From Dongia rigui (lineage in GTDB: Bacteria > Pseudomonadota > Alphaproteobacteria > Dongiales > Dongiaceae), in assembly GCF_034044635.1 (NCBI RefSeq), contig NZ_JAXCLX010000001.1:2170001-2234000 (forward strand): a DNA stretch of 64,000 nt, read 5' to 3'. A program made the translations under genes and the position numbers. The notes beneath the pieces are model-generated. The model ran no database searches and was not told the DNA's origin. It worked only from the letters and a program-made list of their open reading frames with translations. Position 1 is the first letter of the stretch. Each line of letters opens with the position of its first letter. Positions 43,868-52,606 of this stretch are shown here, piece by piece.

Positions 43868-44890
43868 ATGAAACGTATTTCTCTCGCCCTCGCCGCAACC
43901 GGCATCGTCATCCTGACGGCCGGTGCCGCTGAGGCCCGCGACCAGCTGCACATCGTCGGTTCGTCGACCGTCTATCCGTTCTCGACCGCGGTCGCCGAGG
44001 AATTCGGCAAGAGCGGCAAGTTCAAGACGCCGATCGTTGAATCGACCGGCACCGGCGGCGGCATCAAATTGTTCTGCGCCGGCGTCGGCGAAGACAGCCC
44101 CGACATCGCCAATGCCAGCCGCAAGATCAAAGACAGCGAAATCGAGACCTGCAAGGCCAACGGCGTCACCGCCATCACGGAAGTGCCGATTGGCTATGAC
44201 GGCATCGTGCTCGCCAATTCGAAGAGCCATGCGCGCTTCGAATTGACGGTGAAGGATCTGTGGCTGGGTCTTGCCAAGGAAGTGCCGGTGAACGGCGCCT
44301 TGGTTGCCAACCCCTACAAGACCTGGAAGGACGTCAATCCGGCCCTCCCGGCCGAGAAGATCGAAGTGCTGGGCCCGCCGCCGACCTCCGGCACGCGCGA
44401 CGCCTTCGTCGAACTCGTGATGGACAAGGGCTGCAAGGGCGTCCCCGAAATCGACGCGATCAAAGACGAGAAGGCCAAGAAGGGCGCCTGCGGTTCGATC
44501 CGTGAAGACGGTGCCTATATCGACGCCGGCGAGAACGACAACCTCATCGTCCAGAAGCTCGAAGCCAACCCGGCTGCCGTCGGCATCTTTGGCTACTCCT
44601 TCCTGGAGCAGAACGAAGACAAGCTGCAAGGCAGCATCATGGACGGCGTCGAGCCGACCTTCGAGAACATCGTCGACGGCAAGTACGAAGTCAGCCGCAC
44701 GCTGTACTTCTATGTGAAGAACCAGCACGAAGGCCAGGTCCCGGGCATCCGTGAATTCATCGCCGAATTCACCAGCGACAAGGCCGCGGGCGAAGAAGGC
44801 TACCTCGCCGACAAGGGCATGATCCCCTTCCCGGCCGACATGCTGAAGAAGGTGCAGCAGAGCGCTGCCAGCCTGACCCCGATGATGTAA
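43868..44890 (+). CDS. pstS: PstS-like phosphate-binding periplasmic protein
   Basis: A 340-residue exported binding protein. The signal peptide is MKRISLALAATGIVILTAGAAEA. The mature part begins RDQLHIVGSSTVYPFSTAVA and continues ESTGTGGGIKLFCAG, ASRKIKDSEIETC and PPPTSGTRDAFVELV. The residue pattern SST, TGxGGG and SGTR is that of the phosphate site. ATG 43868 with AAAGGT upstream is used; the frame back to 43718 runs through the promoter. No pstC, pstA, pstB or phoU follows; an intrinsic terminator does. It is therefore an orphan binding protein. Confidence 0.92.
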   Translation: MKRISLALAATGIVILTAGAAEARDQLHIVGSSTVYPFSTAVAEEFGKSGKFKTPIVESTGTGGGIKLFCAGVGEDSPDIANASRKIKDSEIETCKANGVTAITEVPIGYDGIVLANSKSHARFELTVKDLWLGLAKEVPVNGALVANPYKTWKDVNPALPAEKIEVLGPPPTSGTRDAFVELVMDKGCKGVPEIDAIKDEKAKKGACGSIREDGAYIDAGENDNLIVQKLEANPAAVGIFGYSFLEQNEDKLQGSIMDGVEPTFENIVDGKYEVSRTLYFYVKNQHEGQVPGIREFIAEFTSDKAAGEEGYLADKGMIPFPADMLKKVQQSAASLTPMM

Positions 44891-44938
44891 GACGTCCCCC
44901 CCGATTTAAGTATCGGGTGACAAAAGCCTCAACCTAAA

Positions 44939-44970
44939 AACCCCTTCCGCGAGAGATCGCGGGAGGGGTT
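44939..44970. terminator. Bidirectional terminator between pstS and yciI-like genes
   Basis: The arms AACCCCTTCCGCGA and TCGCGGGAGGGGTT pair (one wobble) around GAGA. On the plus strand CTTGTTTGG follows and on the minus strand TTTTAGG, so it serves both convergent genes. Confidence 0.85.
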
Positions 44971-44984
44971 CTTGTTTGGGGCCG

Positions 44985-45281
44985 TCACGCAGCAAAGACA
45001 TCGGCGCCGAATACGCGCTGCCACTGCAGCACACGATGGCTGCGCCGCAATCCCGTCGGCCAGAACGGATCGGCCCGAACCAGTTCCTCCACCACGTCCG
45101 GCGTCTCGGCGCGCACCAGCCACATGCCACCTGCCGGGGCGTCGCTGGCATCGCGCAAGGGGCCGGCCGCGATGATGCGGCCGCGATTGCGCTCTAGGAA
45201 GACAAGGTGGTCCGGCAAGAACTCGCGTCGAATCGCCTCAGCGCGCGTGACGTTGTCTTCAAACAGGACTGAGTAGAGCAT
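44985..45281 (-). CDS. YciI-family protein
   Basis: A 98-residue cytosolic protein starting MLYSVLFEDNVTRAEAIRRE. It has EFLPDHLVFLERNRGRIIAAGPL and GMWLVRAETPDVVEELVRADPF, the YciI/YCII fold with its usual His-Asp pair (PDH). Function is unknown in the family, perhaps a small ligand-binding enzyme. The start at 45281 has GGAAGG at ideal spacing. It is divergent from a LysR gene, which may regulate it. Confidence 0.88.
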   Translation of the reverse strand: MLYSVLFEDNVTRAEAIRREFLPDHLVFLERNRGRIIAAGPLRDASDAPAGGMWLVRAETPDVVEELVRADPFWPTGLRRSHRVLQWQRVFGADVFAA

Positions 45282-45373
45282 CGGAACCATCCTTCCAGGC
45301 GGCATCAGCTGGCAGGATAGGCGCGACAAAATCGCGCTGGCAGTGGGACAATCTGCCGTGCGATCCTGCAAAA

Positions 45374-46234
45374 ATGCAGGGCCTGGATTGGAACGATCTT
45401 CGCTGTCTTCTTGCCTTAGCGCGTTCGGGCTCCTTCGCCGGCGCTGCGCGCCTCTTGCGCCTGGATGCGACCACGGTAGCGCGCCGCCTGCGGACGTTGG
45501 AGCGAATGCTCGGCACACAGATGTTCGAACGCGATCCCGGCGGCGCGCTGAAATCGACCGAGGCCGGCATCGCCGCGATCGCCCGCGCCGAGACTATCGA
45601 AGCCGAGATTGCCGGTCTCGCAGCTGCGATGGAGGGCACCGGTTCAGGCGTTCAGGGCCGGGTGCGCCTGACCACCGTGCCCATTCTCGCTAACCGAATT
45701 CTCATCCCCGCGCTGCCGCGGCTGCTGGGCAGGAATCCTGGACTCAAGATCGATCTCATGGCCGACGCACGCGGCTATGATCTGGCGCGCCGTGAAGCCG
45801 ATATCGCCCTGCGTTTCTCGCGGCCGGATCCCGCGCTGGGACACCGGATACTCGGGCGCCGCTTGGCGAGCTTGCACTATGCGCCCTATGCGGCAGCCGG
45901 CACGCCCCGGAATGGCGCTGGGCTGCCATGGCTCGGATATGACGAAAGCCTAGATCACCTTCCACAGGCAGCCTGGCTGCGGCGCGCCAAAGGTCCCAGC
46001 GCGGCGTTCGCCGCCAATGACGCGGAAAGCCTCATCCATGCAGCGGCAGCCGGCCTCGGCCGCACGCTGCTGCCGCAGGTCATCGGCGATGCGGAGCCGC
46101 GATTGACGCGGTTGCGCGGCACGGGGTTGCCGCCTTTGCCAACGCGGGAGGTATGGCTCCTCACGCATCGGGACTTGAGGCCGCTGCCACGCATCGCCGC
46201 GGTAGTGGACTGGTTGGCTGAAATCTTGGCTTAG
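45374..46234 (+). CDS. LysR-family regulator
   Basis: A 286-residue LysR protein. The helix-turn-helix reads DLRCLLALARSGSFAGAARLL and DATTVARRLRTLERMLGTQMF; the effector part has VRLTTVPILANRILIPALPRL and GYDLARREADIALRFSRPDP. The last 30 residues stay in frame with a normal end. It lies 92 bases divergent from the yciI-like gene and overlaps the convergent DoxX-DUF305 gene by four bases. Target and inducer unknown. Confidence 0.88.
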   Translation: MQGLDWNDLRCLLALARSGSFAGAARLLRLDATTVARRLRTLERMLGTQMFERDPGGALKSTEAGIAAIARAETIEAEIAGLAAAMEGTGSGVQGRVRLTTVPILANRILIPALPRLLGRNPGLKIDLMADARGYDLARREADIALRFSRPDPALGHRILGRRLASLHYAPYAAAGTPRNGAGLPWLGYDESLDHLPQAAWLRRAKGPSAAFAANDAESLIHAAAAGLGRTLLPQVIGDAEPRLTRLRGTGLPPLPTREVWLLTHRDLRPLPRIAAVVDWLAEILA

Positions 46235-47694
46235 GGCTCCTGCAGCCCCTTCTGCTCAAGCCATGCCCGCATCTCGGCGATTTCGCGTTCCTGGGCGGCG
46301 ATGATTTCTTCCGCCAAGTGATGGGTGAAGCCGTCCTTGCCGAAGCGTAAGACGACGCGGGCCATGTCGATGGCGCCCTGGTGATGGGGGATCATGCCGA
46401 GGACGAAGGCGGCGTCCGGGTCCGGGTTCGCCATGCCGGCCATCATCGGGCCGTGCATCCGGGTCATCGTCTCGGCATAGGCGTCGGCGGCGTTGTCGGG
46501 CATGGTCGAGCCCGTGGGATCACCCGTGGGATCACCTGGCATCGGCAGGCTGCTGTGATCGTGACCCGATGACATTTCTGCCGCCAGTTCGGCCGCATCA
46601 TGCGGGTGCTCGGCATTGGGCGTGTGGGTGGTGCGGGCGGCATCGGCATAGGTGGTCCCATTGCCGGCGGGGCCATAGATCGTGGTGTGCAGGCCCCAGT
46701 AGCCGGCGACGAACAGGATGAGTGTCCCCGCAAGGCCCACCGGGATGCCGGCCAATGAGCGCTTCAGCGCCGGCATGAAATGGACGTCGCGCGAATGCTC
46801 GGCGATCACCGAGACAAGGATCGCCATGATGAGGGCGTGGCCTATGAGCTCGACACGGCCGAAGGGATAGACGGCGGTGGTGAAGATGATGAGGAGCGCC
46901 ATGGCCGACAAGCGGCGGATGAGCGGCGTCCAGAACATGCCGAAGCCCATGGTGAATTCGGCAACGCCCGCCATCGGGATGAAGACCTTCTCCGGCATGC
47001 CGAAGGTGAGGAACGGCTTTTCGATCACCAGCGGCGTGAACCATTCGGGGTAGGCGAATTTCTCGAGGCTCGACCACATGAGCGCGATGGCGACACCCCA
47101 GCGCAGCCAGTCGAAGCGATACTTGCGCCAATGCGGTTTGTTGGACGCCTCGAGGAAGAGATAGCCGGCGACACCGATGCCGAGCGCGAGGTAGTCCAAG
47201 AGATGGAAGATGTCGTAATCGCGCAAAGCCACCAGCCACAGGCCGATGATGCCGACGGCGGCCAGGGGCTGCAGCGGACGGATGAAGATGAGGGCGGCGA
47301 TGAGCAGCTGCGACCAGGAGACCCATTCGGCCGGCGTCTTCAGATCAGGCGTCAGATAGACCCCGCCCACAGCGAAGATGGCGATGAAGAAGGCGGCGAT
47401 GACCGCACGGGTGAACATGTCGAGGCGTTGCGCGAGCGGATCGGTGAGGTAATCCATCACCGCCAATGTCTGCTCGCCCGCCGCCGATTTCTCGAGGAGG
47501 CGTGTTGCAAAGAAGAAGACGCAAACGAGCGCGATGGCGGTCCAGAACCAGGGATTGGTCAATGTCGCCGTGATCGGCTGCGGCGCGGCGCCAACGATAT
47601 AGGGGGCAAACCATTTCACATGCGCCTCGGCCGGCGTGGCCGCGAGGGCAAGAAGGGCCGCCAGAGAAAGCGGTGCTTTCCATCCGTGTTTCAT
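46231..47694 (-). CDS. DoxX-like membrane protein fused to a C-terminal DUF305 domain
   Basis: A 487-residue protein. A signal or anchor (MKHGWKAPLSLAALLALAATPAEA) is followed by about eight to nine membrane helices with DoxX-like features (RWGVAIALMWSSLEKFAYPEWF, MGFGMFWTPLIRRLSAMALL). A His- and Met-rich linker then leads to a DUF305 ferritin-like segment: DAFVLGMIPHHQGAIDMARVV-like and ERE-IAEMRAWL. DUF305 proteins are often linked to copper. GDPTGDPTG in the linker is a short tandem repeat. ATG 47694 lies 13 bases behind xerC, with AAGGACGAG upstream. Confidence 0.8.
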   Translation of the reverse strand: MKHGWKAPLSLAALLALAATPAEAHVKWFAPYIVGAAPQPITATLTNPWFWTAIALVCVFFFATRLLEKSAAGEQTLAVMDYLTDPLAQRLDMFTRAVIAAFFIAIFAVGGVYLTPDLKTPAEWVSWSQLLIAALIFIRPLQPLAAVGIIGLWLVALRDYDIFHLLDYLALGIGVAGYLFLEASNKPHWRKYRFDWLRWGVAIALMWSSLEKFAYPEWFTPLVIEKPFLTFGMPEKVFIPMAGVAEFTMGFGMFWTPLIRRLSAMALLIIFTTAVYPFGRVELIGHALIMAILVSVIAEHSRDVHFMPALKRSLAGIPVGLAGTLILFVAGYWGLHTTIYGPAGNGTTYADAARTTHTPNAEHPHDAAELAAEMSSGHDHSSLPMPGDPTGDPTGSTMPDNAADAYAETMTRMHGPMMAGMANPDPDAAFVLGMIPHHQGAIDMARVVLRFGKDGFTHHLAEEIIAAQEREIAEMRAWLEQKGLQEP

Positions 47695-47707
47695 TGTCGT
47701 CTCGTCC

Positions 47708-48694
47708 TTACTTCGCTCTGGGGTGAGCTGCTTGATAGACGCTGAGAAGCTGAGCGGCGTCAATCTCGGTGTAACGCTGCGTGGTTGATAGGGAGGCGTG
47801 TCCCAGCAATTCCTGAATGGCGCGGAGATCGCCGCCACCGGCCAGAAGATGCGTCGCAAAGGAATGGCGCAACGCGTGGGGCGTCGCCGTCTCCGGCAAG
47901 TTCAGCAGCAGGCGGAGTTTTTCCAGCGAGCGCTGGATGAGGCGGGGATTGAGCTTGCCGCCCTTGGCGCCGACGAAGAGCGGGCCGGTCTTGGCAAGCG
48001 GCCAGGGGCAGGCCTTGAGATAATCCTCGATCGCATCGGCGACGACCGGCAGGACGGGGACGAGGCGCGTCTTGCCGCCCTTGCCGAGGATGCGCAAGGA
48101 TGTGCCGGCCTTGGGTGCATCGGCGCGGGTGAGGTTAAGCGCTTCGGAGATACGCAGCCCGCAGCCATAGAGCAGCATGAAGACCGCGAGGTCGCGGGCG
48201 CCGAGCCAGGGTTCGCTCGCCATTTCGTCGACATTCTCGAACAGCGCCTCGGCTTCCGGCGCGTTCAAGGGCTTGGGCACCGCGCGGGGCAGGCGCGGGC
48301 CGCGTTGCGTGGCCAGCACGCCGATTTCGATCTTGCCGTCGCGTACCAGGCGGCGGGCGAGGCTCTTGATGGCGGACAGGGCGCGGGCATTGCTGGCGGC
48401 GACGAGGCCGCGTGCTTTCCGCTGCGAGAGCCAGGCGCGGATATCGGAACGGGTGAGGGCGCCGAGGCGCGCCACGCTGGGGGCATCGCCGTCATAGAAG
48501 CTCAAGAACCGCAGGAAATCGCCGACGTCGCGTTGATAGGCTTCGACCGTCAGCTTGGCGGCGCGGCGTTCCTGGGAAAGATAAGAGAGCCAATCCTTGA
48601 GGCCTGCCACGAGATCGGCCTTGGCAAACAGCAGCGGGTTGGCGTCAACCTTGACCGCCGCCCCTTCCGTCACGGCTTTGGCAGATCCAGCCAT
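47708..48694 (-). CDS. xerC: Site-specific tyrosine recombinase XerC
   Basis: XerC resolves chromosome dimers at dif with XerD. The SAM-like N-terminal domain (25-115) contains SYLSQERRAAKLTVEAYQRDV and the catalytic domain has Arg in YGCGLRISEAL. Lys lies in GKGGKTR, HxxR in TPHALRHSFATHLL, and His and the Tyr nucleophile in LGHASLSTTQRYTEID. Length 328 is normal. It follows DUF484 with a 25-base overlap, the classical pairing, which argues for the housekeeping recombinase rather than an integrase. Confidence 0.94.
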   Translation of the reverse strand: MAGSAKAVTEGAAVKVDANPLLFAKADLVAGLKDWLSYLSQERRAAKLTVEAYQRDVGDFLRFLSFYDGDAPSVARLGALTRSDIRAWLSQRKARGLVAASNARALSAIKSLARRLVRDGKIEIGVLATQRGPRLPRAVPKPLNAPEAEALFENVDEMASEPWLGARDLAVFMLLYGCGLRISEALNLTRADAPKAGTSLRILGKGGKTRLVPVLPVVADAIEDYLKACPWPLAKTGPLFVGAKGGKLNPRLIQRSLEKLRLLLNLPETATPHALRHSFATHLLAGGGDLRAIQELLGHASLSTTQRYTEIDAAQLLSVYQAAHPRAK

Positions 48695-49392
48695 GAGCGG
48701 ATGCCGAATTCGATGACGCGCCCGAGGAAGCTCATCAATTCGGTTCCCTGGCCGGCATGGAAATAGCCGGGATGGCGCGTACCGAAGGCAATGAGCCCGG
48801 CCGGCGCCACCTTGCTGATGGCAAGCCGCAGCACGGCATCGGAGCGCACCAGATCGGCAGCGCCGCCATAGATTTCGGGATCGCCCTCGACCTCGTCGCG
48901 CAGCCAGACCTTGCGGTTCTTGCCGATGAGGCGGTCGACGGCACCGCGGTCGAGGAATTGGATGCCGTCATGCTTTGGTCGGCGCGAGGTGACGTCGGTG
49001 AGTTCGAGGCACAGGCAGACGACATCGACTTCCAGCAGGAAGGCCAAGTCGCCGGTCACGATTTCGATGAACTGCTCGAAGCTTTCGGCCTCGAGCAGCG
49101 CGATCACCGCGTTGTGGATACGCTCGGTGGTGTTGAGATTGTCGCGGCTGTTGGCGATGATCTCGTCCTGATCGGCACGCAGCTTGGCGACGTCGGTCTT
49201 CAGCCGGTCCATCATGAATTGCTGCAGGTCAACCACACCATCGCCCTTGTGGCGCTTGGGGCTGACTTGGGCGTCCAGCAATTCCGGGTGGCGCGACAGG
49301 AAATCGGGGTTGCGCTTCAGATAGGCCGCAACCTGTGCCGCCGTGACACCGGCATTCGGTTTCGCCTTGACCTCTTCCACCGGATCCGACAT
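48670..49392 (-). CDS. DUF484 family protein
   Basis: A 240-residue soluble protein with the family start VAAYLKRNPDFLSRHPELLD. A coiled-coil-prone stretch (LKTDVAKLRADQDEIIANSR) and a GAF-like domain to the C-terminus follow (VDVVCLCLELTDV, LAISKVAPAGLIAFGTRHPG, MSFLGRVIEFGIRSWL). Function unknown; it is almost always upstream of xerC, as here, suggesting a link to chromosome segregation. It starts 29 bases after the transaldolase-like gene. Confidence 0.92.
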   Translation of the reverse strand: MSDPVEEVKAKPNAGVTAAQVAAYLKRNPDFLSRHPELLDAQVSPKRHKGDGVVDLQQFMMDRLKTDVAKLRADQDEIIANSRDNLNTTERIHNAVIALLEAESFEQFIEIVTGDLAFLLEVDVVCLCLELTDVTSRRPKHDGIQFLDRGAVDRLIGKNRKVWLRDEVEGDPEIYGGAADLVRSDAVLRLAISKVAPAGLIAFGTRHPGYFHAGQGTELMSFLGRVIEFGIRSWLDLPKP

Positions 49393-49421
49393 CCGCGCCC
49401 TTTTGCTGCTAAGGGGTGATT

Positions 49422-50078
49422 TTAAAGTACGGACTGGCCGGTCTTGGCCCAGTCTGCGAGGAAAGCAGAGAGGCCCTTATCGGTCAGCGGGTGATGGAAC
49501 ATCTGCTTCAACACGGCCGGCGGCAGCGTCGCCACATCGGCGCCCATCTTGGCGGCCGCGACGACGTGAATGGGATGGCGGATCGAGGCCACCAGCACCT
49601 CGGTCTTCAAATTCGGATAGGCGGAATAGATGGCGATGATGTCGGCGATCAGTTCCATGCCGTCCTGGCCGATATCGTCGAGGCGACCGACGAAGGGCGA
49701 GATGAAGGTGGCGCCGGCCTTGGCGGCGAGCAGCGCCTGCGCTGCCGAGAAGCACAGCGTCACATTGACCGGAATGCCGTTGCTGGAAAGCGCCTTGCAG
49801 GTCTTGAGACCATCGACGGTCAGCGGCACCTTGATGCAGACATTTTTAGCAAGTTTCGAGAGCTTGTCCGCCTCGCGCATCATCGTGGCATGATCGGTCG
49901 CGGTCACTTCGGCGCTGACCGGCCCATCGACGATGGCGCAGATTTCCTTGATCACGTCGAGGAAGGGGCGGCCGGATTTGGCGATCAGAGACGGGTTGGT
50001 TGTTACACCATCAAGCAAGCCCGTGGCGGCAAGCTCCTGGATTTCCTTGACGTCTGCGGTGTCGACGAAAAACTTCAT
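49422..50078 (-). CDS. Fructose-6-phosphate aldolase / TalC-type transaldolase
   Basis: A 218-residue TIM-barrel aldolase of the small transaldolase group. It has [27 protein letters not shown], the Schiff-base Lys in [28 protein letters not shown] and [16 protein letters not shown]. Annotated members act either as fructose-6-phosphate aldolase or as transaldolase; sequence alone does not settle which. It heads the minus-strand run with DUF484, xerC and the DoxX-DUF305 gene, and is divergent from priA. Confidence 0.93.
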   Translation of the reverse strand: MKFFVDTADVKEIQELAATGLLDGVTTNPSLIAKSGRPFLDVIKEICAIVDGPVSAEVTATDHATMMREADKLSKLAKNVCIKVPLTVDGLKTCKALSSNGIPVNVTLCFSAAQALLAAKAGATFISPFVGRLDDIGQDGMELIADIIAIYSAYPNLKTEVLVASIRHPIHVVAAAKMGADVATLPPAVLKQMFHHPLTDKGLSAFLADWAKTGQSVL

Positions 50079-50219
50079 GGTATAGTCCCTGACAGCTAAG
50101 GTGCCTTTATCGGCGATACGCCACGCACTAGGCTATAAAAGTGACGGAAGCAAGTGCCCTGTCACCGCCGCGCCGAATCACATCCGTCACACCCCAGAGT
50201 CTATCCCCCACGCATCGCC

Positions 50220-52451
50220 ATGCCAACCGAAACCGATCATGTTCTGGGTGAAGAGACGGGTGCCGTGGCAGCGACGCCACGGCGCGGCTCGCGCGTGGTC
50301 GGCGTGCTGCTGCCGCTCGCCTTGTTTCAGGCCTATGACTATCTGGTGCCAGCGGGGCTGGAGCTTGTGCGCGGGGACATCGTGACCGTGCCGCTCGGCC
50401 GGCGCAGCGTCACCGGCATTGTCTGGGGTGACGGCGCCGGCGATGTCGCCCCGGAAAAATTGAAACAGGTCACAGCACGGCTCGACCTGCCGCCCTTGCC
50501 GGCCATCACCTGCGACTTCGTCGATTGGGTGGCGCAATATACCATGGCGCCGGTAGGTGCCGTGCTGCGCATGGCGATCAGCGTGCCCGATGCGCTGGAA
50601 CCGGAACGCGCCATGAAGGCATGGCAGCTCGGCGACATTGCCACGGCCAAGACCGCAGGGGCCAAGCTGACCGCGGCGCGCCAACGCGTCGTTGATGTGC
50701 TGACATCCTCGCCGCCCTTGCCGCCGACTGAACTGGCGCGTCTTGCTGCCGTCAGTGCCGGCGTGGTCGCAGAGATGGGGAAGGTTGGGCTGCTGCAATC
50801 GGTCCCGCTCAGCCAGAAGCGCCCCTTCGGCATGCCCGACGCCGATGCGGCCGGGCCGAATCTATCGGGCGCGCAGCAGAAGGCTGCGGATGAATTGAGC
50901 ACACTTGCCCCCGGCGTCACCTTGATCGACGGCGTCACCGGTTCGGGGAAGACGGAGGTCTATTTCGAAGCCATCGCCGCAACATTGCGTGCCGGCCGCC
51001 AGGCCTTGGTGATGGTGCCAGAAATTGCGCTTACCCCCCAATGGCTGACGCGGTTCGAGGCGCGCTTTGCTGCGCTGCCGGCGCAATGGCATTCGGAACT
51101 CACTGGATTGGAACGGCGGCTCACCTGGCGCAGTGTGCTCGATGGATCGGCCAAGGTCGTTGTGGGCGCGCGCTCGGCATTGTTCCTCCCCTATCGCGAT
51201 CTGGGCCTCATCATCGTCGATGAAGAACATGAGAGCGCCTTCAAGCAGGAGGACGGCGTCATCTACCAGGCGCGGGACATGGCGGTGGTGCGCGGGCATC
51301 TGGCGAAGATTCCGGTCATCCTTGCTTCTGCCACGCCGTCGCTGGAAACGATCGTCAATGTGGAAACCGGGCGGTATCGCGCGGCACATCTTCCCGACCG
51401 GCATGGCGGCGCCACCTTGCCCACGATCGAGACGATCGATCTGCGGCTCGACAAGCCGGCGCGGCAATCCTGGATCGCGCCGCGCCTCAAGGCCGAGATC
51501 TTGCAGACCCTGGCCGATGGCAACCAGGCGCTGCTCTTCCTCAATCGCCGCGGCTATGCACCGCTCACTTTGTGCCGCAGCTGCGGCCACCGCATGCAAT
51601 GCCCGCGCTGCACGGCCTGGCTAGTCGAGCATCGCTTTCATCAGAAATTGATGTGCCATCATTGCGGCTTCGATTCACCCATGCCGCCATCGTGCCCCGC
51701 CTGCCAGTCGGAAGGCAGCTTTGCTGCCTGCGGGCCTGGTGTCGAGCGCTTGGCGGAAGAAGCGGAAGCGCTGTTCCCCGATGCCAGGCGGCTGGTCCTC
51801 ACCAGCGATACGGTGACGGGACCGGCGAAGGCGGAAAGCCTGATGCGCATGGTGGCGGAACGCGAGGTCGACCTTGTCATCGGCACGCAGATCATCGCCA
51901 AGGGGCACAATTTTCCACACCTCACCTTGGTGGGCGTGGTGGATGCCGATCTTGGCCTCCATGGCGGCGATTTGCGCGCAGCAGAGCGCACCTATCAGCT
52001 GATGAGCCAGGTGGCGGGGCGCGCGGGGCGCGGCGAGAAGCCGGGGCGGGTTTTCTTGCAGACCTATGACCCCGACCGCGCCGTGATGGAGGCGCTGAAA
52101 TCGGGCGACCGCGATTCCTTCCTCGCCGCCGAAGCCGATGACCGCCGCCAATCCGGCATGCCGCCTTTCGGGCGCTTGGCGGCCCTCATTCTGTCGAGCC
52201 GCGATCAGGCGGCGGTCAACGCCAAGGCGCAGGAACTGGCAAGGTCGGCACCACATCGTGACGGCGTGACCGTCCTTGGACCGGCGCCGGCGCCTTTGGC
52301 CTTGCTGCGCGGCCGGCACCGCTTGCGCTTCCTCCTGAAGACGCGGCGCGACATCGCCCCGCAAGGTGTTTTGAAAGGCTGGCTCCGCGGCCAGAAATTC
52401 CCCGGCGATCTCAGGCTGCAGATCGATATCGATCCCTACAGCTTCATGTGA
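50220..52451 (+). CDS. priA: Primosomal protein N' (replication restart helicase)
   Basis: A 3'-5' helicase that reloads the replisome at stalled forks. The N-terminal DNA-binding part is [19 protein letters not shown]. The helicase core has Walker [19 protein letters not shown] box [16 protein letters not shown] and [10 protein letters not shown]. Two zinc sites follow ([16 protein letters not shown] and [17 protein letters not shown]), then [19 protein letters not shown] and [22 protein letters not shown] 50220 gives 743 residues; the frame from 50154 adds 22 atypical ones. Confidence 0.96.
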   Translation: MPTETDHVLGEETGAVAATPRRGSRVVGVLLPLALFQAYDYLVPAGLELVRGDIVTVPLGRRSVTGIVWGDGAGDVAPEKLKQVTARLDLPPLPAITCDFVDWVAQYTMAPVGAVLRMAISVPDALEPERAMKAWQLGDIATAKTAGAKLTAARQRVVDVLTSSPPLPPTELARLAAVSAGVVAEMGKVGLLQSVPLSQKRPFGMPDADAAGPNLSGAQQKAADELSTLAPGVTLIDGVTGSGKTEVYFEAIAATLRAGRQALVMVPEIALTPQWLTRFEARFAALPAQWHSELTGLERRLTWRSVLDGSAKVVVGARSALFLPYRDLGLIIVDEEHESAFKQEDGVIYQARDMAVVRGHLAKIPVILASATPSLETIVNVETGRYRAAHLPDRHGGATLPTIETIDLRLDKPARQSWIAPRLKAEILQTLADGNQALLFLNRRGYAPLTLCRSCGHRMQCPRCTAWLVEHRFHQKLMCHHCGFDSPMPPSCPACQSEGSFAACGPGVERLAEEAEALFPDARRLVLTSDTVTGPAKAESLMRMVAEREVDLVIGTQIIAKGHNFPHLTLVGVVDADLGLHGGDLRAAERTYQLMSQVAGRAGRGEKPGRVFLQTYDPDRAVMEALKSGDRDSFLAAEADDRRQSGMPPFGRLAALILSSRDQAAVNAKAQELARSAPHRDGVTVLGPAPAPLALLRGRHRLRFLLKTRRDIAPQGVLKGWLRGQKFPGDLRLQIDIDPYSFM

Positions 52452-52606
52452 CGCATGGGTCGGTCGTCAACGGCTGACCACGACATCGCTTCGCGGATGC
52501 GCGTCGCGATTTCACATATCGGTCATCGTTAGCGTTAAGACGTTCTTAAGCGCATAAGCCGGATAAATCCTATCATAACGATTTCTATCCTATGGGGGGA
52601 TTGAAC

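Noticed and set aside
47708-48694. Integrase marking a mobile element
   Set aside because: Pairing with DUF484, normal composition and length indicate chromosomal xerC; no attachment-site repeats or cargo are seen.
52535-52566. Sigma28 flagellar promoter before the dCache receptor
   Set aside because: GCCGGATAA resembles the -10 GCCGATAA, but the -35-like TAAG is three bases off spacing and the -10 has an extra base.
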